Assembly (NCBI GenBank): GCA_040902895.1
Contig: JBBDWL010000076.1
Location: 1 to 64,000, forward strand
Direction: 5' to 3'
Length of the DNA: 64,000 nt
Source: JALYRV01 sp040902895
GTDB lineage: Bacteria; Acidobacteriota; Vicinamibacteria; Vicinamibacterales; SCN-69-37
In this document: positions 57,778 through 64,000 of the stretch, piece by piece
How positions within the stretch are numbered: the first letter of the stretch is position 1
Layout: every line of letters starts with the position of its first letter
Program-made: the position numbers and the translations under genes
The notes under the pieces: model-generated
The model's input: only the letters and a program-made list of their open reading frames with translations
Databases searched by the model: none
Told to the model about the DNA's origin: nothing

Positions 57778-57830
57778 AGAGCCTAAAGTTCAGTGGCCGC
57801 CGGGCCGACACACCGTCTACGCGAACCGTC

Positions 57831-57934
57831 AGCAGTCACCAGTAGGTACCCGGGCGAAGACACCTACCTCACAGGCCGGGGCAGCCTGTGTTCCCAGCGG
57901 CGGGTTCTTTACCGCTGTCCTACTGGTGACTGCT
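57831..57934. repeat. 104-nt inverted-repeat element between ftsW and murD
   Basis: Outer arms AGCAGTCACCAGTAGG (57831-57846) and its exact reverse complement (57919-57934). Inside, a smaller hairpin CACAGGC/GCCTGTG (57870-57890). The right arm touches the murD stop codon. It looks like a MITE-type or structural RNA element; no coding content. Confidence 0.75.
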
Positions 57935-59310
57935 CACTGCTCGCGTCGCGTACTCCACTCGTCGCCAAGCCGCCGCACTTCCTCCTTGAAGCTGCGGCCG
58001 CGCTCGGCGTAATCCCTGAACATGTCGAAGCTCGCGCAGGCGGGCGCAAGCAGCACCACGCCTCCTGGCGCTGCGGCCGCGAAGGCCGCGCGCACCGCGT
58101 CGGCCATCGTCGCGGCCTCGTGCACGGGCAGCTGATCGCCCAGCGCGTCGCGCACCAGCTCGCGCGCTTCGCCGATCGCCACGACCGCCGCCACGCGTCC
58201 GCGCGCGGCCTGACGCAGATCCCGGAAGTCGCCTCCCTTGAATCTGCCGCCGATGATCGCGACCACACCGCTGTCGAAACTTTCGAGCGAGCGGCGCGCC
58301 GCCTCGATGTTCGTAGCCTTCGAGTCGTTGACGAACCGTACGCCTCCGACTTCCCCTGCGGGCTCGAGGGCATGCTCGAGGCCGTGAAAATCTTCAATCG
58401 CCTTCTGCATCGCGCCGGACGTGACGCCGACCAGACTGCCGACGGCGGCCGCGGCCAGAACGTCGTCTACGAGATGCGGCCCAAGCAGCCGAATCGACGA
58501 CATCGGTACCAGCGGCTCGTTGTTCCCGTTCTGCCGGCGCACAACGTGGTGGTCGTGGACGACGATGCCTTCCTCGATCTGCCCCAGTTTCGAAAAATCG
58601 AAGCGGCGCGCGCGGGCACCGCGTGCGAGCGCTTCCGCGGCGTCATCATCCGCGTTGACCACCGCCCAATCGTCGGATGTCTGGTGCGCGAAGAGCCGCG
58701 CTTTTGCGGCGCCGTAGGCGTCGATCGTCTTGTGTCGATCGAGGTGATCGGCCGAAAAGTTCATGAGCACGGCAATCCACGGATGAAACGTGTCGGCCGT
58801 CTCGAGCTGAAAGCTGCTCACTTCGACCACGTGCAGCGTCTCTGGCGTCGACGCATCGACCTGCGCGCTCAGCGCGCTGCCGATGTTGCCGCCCACGACG
58901 GCCGGAAGGCCCGCGGCCTGCAGCATCCGCCCCGTCAGCGTCGTCGTCGTGGACTTGCCTTTGGTGCCGGAGATCGCGATGACCCGTCCCTTGAGCCACC
59001 GCCATGCGAGCTCCAGCTCGCCGATCACCGCGACACCACGCTGCCTGGCGGCTTCGAGCGCGGGTAGATCAGCGGGCACGCCCGGGCTCAGCACGACGAG
59101 GCCGGCCGTCCTGAAGATCTCGTCGGAATGCCCCCCTAGGTCGAGCGCGACCCCGGCTGCGCGAAGGCGGCTCGCTTCGTCGAGCGCCGGACGCAGGTCG
59201 GTCAGCGTCACGCGAGCGCCGCGCGACACGAGCAGCTCCGCGGCGGCCACGCCGCTGCGTGCGGCGCCCACCACCACGACATGCTGTCCGCTGACCGAGA
59301 ATTCGTTCAT
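57934..59310 (-). CDS. murD: UDP-N-acetylmuramoylalanine-D-glutamate ligase
   Basis: Adds D-Glu to UDP-MurNAc-L-Ala. 458 residues from the ATG at 59310 (an ATG at 59319 is also possible). N-terminal VVVGAARSGVAAAELL, ATP loop ISGTKGKSTTTTL, NFSADHLDRH, NDSKATNIEAA and the end LLAPACASFDMFRDYAERG. The gene starts next to a GC-rich repeat and stops at an inverted-repeat element. Confidence 0.96.
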   Translation of the reverse strand: MNEFSVSGQHVVVVGAARSGVAAAELLVSRGARVTLTDLRPALDEASRLRAAGVALDLGGHSDEIFRTAGLVVLSPGVPADLPALEAARQRGVAVIGELELAWRWLKGRVIAISGTKGKSTTTTLTGRMLQAAGLPAVVGGNIGSALSAQVDASTPETLHVVEVSSFQLETADTFHPWIAVLMNFSADHLDRHKTIDAYGAAKARLFAHQTSDDWAVVNADDDAAEALARGARARRFDFSKLGQIEEGIVVHDHHVVRRQNGNNEPLVPMSSIRLLGPHLVDDVLAAAAVGSLVGVTSGAMQKAIEDFHGLEHALEPAGEVGGVRFVNDSKATNIEAARRSLESFDSGVVAIIGGRFKGGDFRDLRQAARGRVAAVVAIGEARELVRDALGDQLPVHEAATMADAVRAAFAAAAPGGVVLLAPACASFDMFRDYAERGRSFKEEVRRLGDEWSTRREQ

Positions 59311-59319
59311 TTCTTCCAT

Positions 59320-59390
59320 GGGGCTCTGCCCCATCCCCCGGCTCGCTTCACTCGCTCGGCCATCGCCTCGCTCCGTTCCGCTCGCACGCG
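59320..59390. repeat. GC-rich dispersed repeat, copy 3
   Basis: Begins with the palindrome GGGGCTCTGCCCC followed by CCCGGCTCGCTTCACTCGCT and ends CGCTCGCACGCG, just before the end of mraY. Related to copy 1 at both ends. Confidence 0.65.
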
Positions 59391-60482
59391 TTACCGCAGC
59401 TTCAACGTCGTAAGACTGAAGAGCGCGAAAATGATGGCGACGATGAGAAAGCGCGCGATCACCTTCGGCTCGCTCCATCCGATCAGCTCGAAGTGATGGT
59501 GTATCGGCGACATCCGCAGGACACGCTTGCCGGTGAGCTTGAACGACGCCACCTGCACGATGACCGAGAGCGCTTCGATCACGAAGATGCCGCCGACCAG
59601 CACGAGCAGGATTTCCTGCTTGATCAACAGCGCGACGGTGCCGAGCGCGCCGCCGAGGCCGAGCGAGCCCACGTCCCCCATGAAGATTTCCGCCGGGTAC
59701 GAGTTCCACCACAGGAACCCGAGGCTGGCGCCCACGAGCGCGCCGCAGAAGATCGTGAGCTCGCCTGCCGGCGGATAGCGCACCAGGTCCAGGTACTCCG
59801 CGAGCACCCGGTGGCCGGTGACGTACGCGAGCGCCGTGTAGGCGGCCGCTGAGACCGAGAACGTGCTGATCGCGAGGCCGTCGAGGCCGTCTGTGAGATT
59901 CACGGCGTGTGTGGTGCCGACGAGCACGAGCACGGCAAACGGCACATAGAGCCAGCCGATGTCAGGGATCAGCCACTTGAAGAAGGGAAAGATGACGCGC
60001 GAGTTGTACAGCGGCGGCTCTACGCTGGCGAGCGCGATCAGACTGAGACCCACCGCCATGCCGGCGAGGAGGGTCCAGCCCATCTTCCAGCGCGGGCGCA
60101 GGCCGTGATGATCCTTGCGGACAATCTTCAGATAGTCGTCAGTGAAACCGATCGCGCCGAACGCCGCGGTCGCTCCCATCGCAAGCCAGATGTACGAGTT
60201 CGTGAGGTCGGCCCAGAGCAGCGTCGGGATCAGGACCGACGACAGAATCAGCAGACCGCCCATCGTCGGCGTACCGGCCTTCGCGCGGTGACTGGCGGGG
60301 CCTTCCTGCCGGATGACCTGCCCGATCTGAAACTGCTGCAGACGGCGGATGAACCACGGTCCGAGCAACAGGCTCAGCGCGAGCGCCGTCAGGCTGGCGG
60401 CGGCCGTGCGGAAGGTGATGTAGCGCACCACGCCTATGCCGGCGACGAAATCGTGCAGGGGCGGAAGAAGATGGAACAGCAT
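59391..60482 (-). CDS. mraY: Phospho-MurNAc-pentapeptide transferase
   Basis: Transfers phospho-MurNAc-pentapeptide to undecaprenyl phosphate, making lipid I. 363 residues and about ten TMs. GTPTMGGLLIL, FTDDYLKIVRKDHHGLRPRWKM (conserved Asp-Asp), NLTDGLDGLAIS, GDVGSLGLGGAL and PIHHHFELIGWSE. Start overlaps the murF stop by one base (TGATG). Confidence 0.97.
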   Translation of the reverse strand: MLFHLLPPLHDFVAGIGVVRYITFRTAAASLTALALSLLLGPWFIRRLQQFQIGQVIRQEGPASHRAKAGTPTMGGLLILSSVLIPTLLWADLTNSYIWLAMGATAAFGAIGFTDDYLKIVRKDHHGLRPRWKMGWTLLAGMAVGLSLIALASVEPPLYNSRVIFPFFKWLIPDIGWLYVPFAVLVLVGTTHAVNLTDGLDGLAISTFSVSAAAYTALAYVTGHRVLAEYLDLVRYPPAGELTIFCGALVGASLGFLWWNSYPAEIFMGDVGSLGLGGALGTVALLIKQEILLVLVGGIFVIEALSVIVQVASFKLTGKRVLRMSPIHHHFELIGWSEPKVIARFLIVAIIFALFSLTTLKLR

Positions 60483-61882
60483 CAGGCCGCCTCGGCTTTC
60501 AGGCGCGTGACCACGCGGTCTACACCGATGCCGCGCGAGCCTTTGATGAGCACCACGTCGCCCGGGCGCACGCGTCCGGCCGCTGCGGTGGAGGCCTCGT
60601 CGGCGTTGGGGACGTGTTCAACCGCGTCGGTCGCCATGCCCGCCGCGCGGGCCGCCTGCGCCATGGCCACCGCAGGCTCACCGCCGACCGTCACCAGCCA
60701 GGCGAGCCGCGCGCCCGCGGCTGCGCGGCCGCACTCCTCGTGCAGCGCGATGGCGTGATCGCCGAGCTCGAGCATCTCGCCCAGGACCGCCGCGCGGCGT
60801 TCGGCCTCGGTATCCTTCAGCGCCGCGAGTGCTTGCATGAGCGCGGCGGGACTCGAATTGTAGGAGTCGTCGACCAGCGTGACGCCGTTTTGCTGACGGA
60901 TCACTTCGCCGCGTCTGGCGGCCGGCCGCAGGTCGCCCACGCGCCGCGCGATCTCATCGAGCGGCACGTTCAGCTCGAGCGCAATCGCTGTTGCCGCAAG
61001 CACGTTGAGCAGATTTCCGGCGCCCACCAGCGGCACTTGCACATCGAACGAGCCCTTCGCCGTGCGAATCGTCGCGCTGGTGCCCTCAATCCCGCGCGAG
61101 ATGACGTCCTCGGCGCGGACATCGGCCGTTTCCGAAAGGCCAAACGTCACGACGCTGCCGCGGAATGCTTTCGCGCGCGCGACGATCAGCGGGTCGTCGG
61201 CATTGATGATCAGCCGGTCGCTGGTGCGCGCCCGCTCGAGGATTTCGGCCTTCGCGTCGGCAATCTCCTCGCGTGACGCGAAGAATCCAATGTGCGCGTC
61301 ACCGACGTTCGTCCAGACGCGAATCTCCGGCTCCGCCAGAGCGACGAGCAGGCTGATTTCGCCCGGGTGGTTCATGCCGAGCTCGACCACCGCCACGTCG
61401 GGCGTGGCTTTCAACTCGATGAGCGACAGCGGCAGCCCGATGTGGTTATTGAGGTTGCCGCGGTTGCGGAAGACGTCATAGCGCGATTCGAGCAGCGCCG
61501 CCGCCAGCTCCTTCGTCGTGGTCTTGCCGGCGCTGCCGGTGATCGCGACGACGACGGCGCCGGATCGACGGCGGACTTCGCGGCCGATCGACTGAAGCGC
61601 GGCCAGCGTATCGCTCGCTTCGATCACGACGGCGGCGGCGTCGGGCGGCACACCAGCGTCTGCGGCGACGAGCACGCCTCGCGCGCCGCGCGCCACCGCA
61701 TCCGCGATGAAGGCGTGACCGTCGAGCCGCTCGCCCCGGATCGCGACATACAAGGCGCCCAGCGGGAGTGTTCTCGTGTCGATCGAAATATTCGCGAAGA
61801 CGGTGTCCGGGTCACCAGACACAAGCCGTCCGCCCGATGCCTCGGCCAGCCAGCCCGCGGTGAGGTCGAAGGTGTCGGCCAT
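60482..61882 (-). CDS. murF: UDP-MurNAc-tripeptide D-Ala-D-Ala ligase
   Basis: Adds the D-Ala-D-Ala dipeptide. 466 residues. N-terminal TRTLPLGALYVAIRGERLDGH, ATP loop ITGSAGKTTTKELAA, NLNNHIGLPLSL, LGMNHPGEI and DDSYNSSPAALMQAL. ATG at 61882 overlaps the murE stop; a GTG at 61885 is the alternative start. Confidence 0.96.
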   Translation of the reverse strand: MADTFDLTAGWLAEASGGRLVSGDPDTVFANISIDTRTLPLGALYVAIRGERLDGHAFIADAVARGARGVLVAADAGVPPDAAAVVIEASDTLAALQSIGREVRRRSGAVVVAITGSAGKTTTKELAAALLESRYDVFRNRGNLNNHIGLPLSLIELKATPDVAVVELGMNHPGEISLLVALAEPEIRVWTNVGDAHIGFFASREEIADAKAEILERARTSDRLIINADDPLIVARAKAFRGSVVTFGLSETADVRAEDVISRGIEGTSATIRTAKGSFDVQVPLVGAGNLLNVLAATAIALELNVPLDEIARRVGDLRPAARRGEVIRQQNGVTLVDDSYNSSPAALMQALAALKDTEAERRAAVLGEMLELGDHAIALHEECGRAAAGARLAWLVTVGGEPAVAMAQAARAAGMATDAVEHVPNADEASTAAAGRVRPGDVVLIKGSRGIGVDRVVTRLKAEAA

Positions 61883-63378
61883 CACACCCGTGTCCGGCTG
61901 CGGCGGCGCTGGAGCGCGTCGGCCGCCACGGCCACATCATCGAAGGGAATCGTGCGGTCTCCGATGACCTGGTATTTCTCGTGGCCCTTGCCGGCAATGA
62001 GCACCAGATCGCCTGCACGAGCGTCCTTGATGGCGCGCTCGATGGCCTGGCGGCGGTCGACGATCTCGACGACGTCGCTCTGCTCGCGCGCCATGCCGCG
62101 CCGGATCTCGGCAATGATCCGATCGGGATGTTCACTGCGCGGATTGTCGGAGGTCACGATGACGAGATCGCTCAAGCGCGCGGCGACCGCTCCCATCAGC
62201 GGACGCTTCGTCGCGTCGCGATCGCCGCCGCATCCGAATACCGTGATGAGCCGGCCCGCCGCAAGCGGCCGCGCCGTCTCGAGCAGGTTCTTCAGCGCGT
62301 CGTCGGTATGCGCGTAGTCGACCACCACCCGCACGTCGTCAGAGGGTGTCGAGACGAGCTCGAAGCGGCCGGGCACGGCCTGCAGCGTGCCGAGACCGCG
62401 CTCGATGGCATCGAACGGCAGATCGAGCGCGACCGCGGTGGCGGCGGCGGCGAGGATGTTGTAGGCGTTCGGGCGCCCCACCAGCGGCGATTTCACGTGC
62501 AGCGTGCCGCGCGGCGTCTGCACCTCGAAGCTGAGACCGTCGAGCGAGTACCTTAGGGCTCCGGGCGACACGTCGGCCGACTTGTCGATCGCGTACGTCA
62601 GCGGACGGGCGGCGGTCGCCGCCAGCTCCGCGCCGCGCGGGTCGTCGAGATTGATGACAGACGGCGCGCCGTCGGGCAGCATCTCGAAGAGCCGGCGCTT
62701 GGCGGCGAAATAGTTTTCCATGTCGCCGTGAAAATCGAGATGGTCGCGCGTGAGGTTCGAGAAGACCGCGGCGGCGAACCTGAGCTCGTCGACGCGATGC
62801 TGCGCCAGGGCGTGCGATGAGACTTCCATCGCGCAGGCGCCCAGTCCGCGGTCGACCATTTCGCGCAGCACCCGCTGCAGATCGGGCGCTTCGGGTGTCG
62901 TGCGCTCCGCATCGCGCTCTTCATGGCCAATCTTCGTCGTGACGGTTCCGATACGCCCGCAGGGCACGCCGGCCGCCTCGAAGATCGCCGCGAGCAGGTA
63001 CGTCGTCGTGGTCTTGCCGTTGGTGCCGGTCACGCCGACCAGCGTGAGATGCTCGCTCGGACGGCCGGCGTAGATCGCGGCGAGCTCGGCGAGCGCGGCG
63101 CGCGCGTTCGAGACCGACAGCCAGATCGGCCCCGCCGGCACATCGTCAGGCGGCTGGCCTTCGGCGACGATCGCAATGGCGCCACGGCGGGCGGCATCGG
63201 CCGCGAAGTTGGCGCCGTCGGCTTTGGCGCCCCGCAGCGCGATGAAGACGGATCCGGCCACGACGTCGCGCGAGTCGTACGCGATGCCCGCGACGCGGCG
63301 ATCGGCGAAGCCGCCGGCATCGGCAAGGCCGGGCACGGCGATCGATCGCGATGCGCGAATGAGATCGCCGAACGTCAA
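61882..63378 (-). CDS. murE: UDP-MurNAc-dipeptide meso-DAP ligase
   Basis: Adds the third residue of the stem peptide. 498 residues. DSRDVVAGSVFIALRGAKADG, ATP loop GVTGTNGKTTTTYLLAAI, and the specificity segment SDNPRSEHP. The DNPR motif is that of meso-diaminopimelate-adding enzymes, so the wall is predicted to be Gram-negative-type A1gamma. TTG start at 63378 overlaps the ftsI stop (TTGA). Confidence 0.96.
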   Translation of the reverse strand: MTFGDLIRASRSIAVPGLADAGGFADRRVAGIAYDSRDVVAGSVFIALRGAKADGANFAADAARRGAIAIVAEGQPPDDVPAGPIWLSVSNARAALAELAAIYAGRPSEHLTLVGVTGTNGKTTTTYLLAAIFEAAGVPCGRIGTVTTKIGHEERDAERTTPEAPDLQRVLREMVDRGLGACAMEVSSHALAQHRVDELRFAAAVFSNLTRDHLDFHGDMENYFAAKRRLFEMLPDGAPSVINLDDPRGAELAATAARPLTYAIDKSADVSPGALRYSLDGLSFEVQTPRGTLHVKSPLVGRPNAYNILAAAATAVALDLPFDAIERGLGTLQAVPGRFELVSTPSDDVRVVVDYAHTDDALKNLLETARPLAAGRLITVFGCGGDRDATKRPLMGAVAARLSDLVIVTSDNPRSEHPDRIIAEIRRGMAREQSDVVEIVDRRQAIERAIKDARAGDLVLIAGKGHEKYQVIGDRTIPFDDVAVAADALQRRRSRTRV

Positions 63379-64000
63379 CGCGGCGGCTCCACCCTTCGAC
63401 GGGGCTCAGGGTGGCCTGAGCGGACGTCGAAGGCCAGACCGTCGCGTCCGAGGTGGAGCACGCTCCATCCACCGCGCTCGAGCGGCGAACCCGCTTCAGG
63501 CTGCTGCCAAATGACGACGCCGGAGCCCTGGATGCGCGCCGACAGACCCAGCCGCGAGAGCACGCGCAGCGCCTCGCGCGCACCGAGACCGCTCAGATCG
63601 GGCATCAATCCGAGGTTGGCGGCCGGCGTCAGCGATGCCAGCACCGACGGCGTCCGCGCGGATGCCGGCGTGGCATCGAACAACGGCAGACTCGCCAGCA
63701 CGGGAGGAATCGGATCGATGGATCGCGGCACGGCCAGATGGCGCAGAGACGCTTCCGCGATCCGTTTGAACACAGGCGCGGCGACGGCGCCGCCGTAGCC
63801 CTGCCCGGTGCGTCCGGAGTCGATGACGACGAGAATCGTGAGCGCGGGTTTGCGCGACGGCACGAAGCCGACGAACGAGCCGTTGTAGTCAGACGTCGAA
63901 TAGCGGCGGTTGACCAGTTTCGCCGCCGTGCCCGTCTTGCCTGCGACGCGGTATCCATCGAGCGCCGCCCCTTTGGCGGTTCCACGCTCGACCACACCCT
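63375..64000 (-). CDS. ftsI: Penicillin-binding protein FtsI/SpoVD type with PASTA domain (5' end off the window)
   Basis: C-terminal part of a class B transpeptidase that cross-links septal peptidoglycan. The KTG active-site box is seen in VAGKTGTAAKLVNRRYS, followed by FVGFVPSRKPALTILVVID and FKRIAEASLRHLA. A PASTA-like domain follows (LMPDLSGLGAREALRVLSRLGL; IWQQPEAGSPL). The last ~20 residues (FDVRSGHPEPRRRVEPPR) are encoded within a palindromic repeat and have no PASTA similarity. Catalytic SxxK and the start lie beyond base 64000. Confidence 0.93.
   Translation of the reverse strand, partial: GVVERGTAKGAALDGYRVAGKTGTAAKLVNRRYSTSDYNGSFVGFVPSRKPALTILVVIDSGRTGQGYGGAVAAPVFKRIAEASLRHLAVPRSIDPIPPVLASLPLFDATPASARTPSVLASLTPAANLGLMPDLSGLGAREALRVLSRLGLSARIQGSGVVIWQQPEAGSPLERGGWSVLHLGRDGLAFDVRSGHPEPRRRVEPPR
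63393..63433. repeat. Palindromic repeat inside the 3' end of ftsI
   Basis: Imperfect inverted repeat: CCTTCGACGGGGCTCAGG (63393-63410) against CCTGAGCGGACGTCGAAGG (63415-63433), four-base loop. It encodes the final residues of the FtsI product. Shares arm ends with the segment at 10224-10250. Confidence 0.7.

Overview
This is a GC-rich, gene-dense bacterial chromosomal window. Several features fit an uncultured Acidobacteriota, probably Vicinamibacteria: two very large MacB/FtsX-type permeases with the prefix domain of the 'acidobacterial duplicated orphan permease' (ADOP) family, each behind a PadR regulator; a winged-helix/TPR regulator; a single-gene S9 peptidase; and a meso-DAP type murE. 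The taxonomy is inferred from gene content only.

Layout. 0-10 kb: thiC (runs off the left edge) behind a LEA14-like lipoprotein, an RlmI-like methyltransferase, divergent rpiB-glyA-dinG, and a compact type II restriction-modification pair on the opposite strand. 8.5-13 kb: a secreted TPR protein, YggS, a DivIVA-like protein, then hutI and a formimidoyl-THF cyclodeaminase. A perfect 28-bp inverted repeat sits between the DivIVA-like gene and hutI and supplies the only usable hutI start codon. 12.9-16.3 kb: lepA-lepB, a decayed VapBC pair and an intact ParDE/RelE-type toxin-antitoxin pair. 16.4-25.7 kb: a DUF2182/DUF1326 pair, two PadR-ADOP units with visible operators, citrate synthase and a small membrane protein. 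25.7-37.9 kb: S9 peptidase, GT2 glycosyltransferase, mutS2-dnaG-rpoD, tRNA-Met(CAT), a zinc-ribbon protein, RNase HI and a YfiH/PgeF-type protein.

38.0-48.0 kb is the least explained region. A minus-strand array of at least eight genes, nearly all with signal peptides, runs from a predicted 726-aa outer-membrane beta-barrel through two beta-rich secreted proteins to small cysteine-rich and coiled-coil proteins. None of the cargo is recognisable. The array has visibly evolved by local duplication: two neighbours share a near-identical 150-bp promoter-proximal/signal-peptide cassette in front of unrelated mature domains, two others are paralogues, and the 3' end of one gene is present as an isolated remnant. 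It is divergent from a CadC/ToxR-like membrane-anchored winged-helix regulator with a periplasmic TPR domain. Three CTAAA repeats spaced exactly 10 bp apart sit directly upstream of the regulator's start. I propose this as a candidate regulated cell-surface system of unknown function.

48.3-64 kb: a small conserved protein, a TIGR03960-type B12-binding radical SAM protein, then the division/cell-wall (dcw) cluster on the minus strand: ftsI (partial)-murE-murF-mraY-murD-ftsW-murG-murC-ftsQ-ftsA-ftsZ. The genes mostly overlap or nearly touch; murB and ddl are absent from their usual place between murC and ftsQ. Three GC-rich related repeats and a separate 104-nt inverted-repeat element interrupt the few gaps of this cluster, and a palindromic repeat appears to have been absorbed into the 3' end of ftsI.

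No CRISPR array, rRNA, insertion sequence with transposase, or prophage was seen. No gene-free stretch exceeds 300 bases; the longest is 47991-48286.
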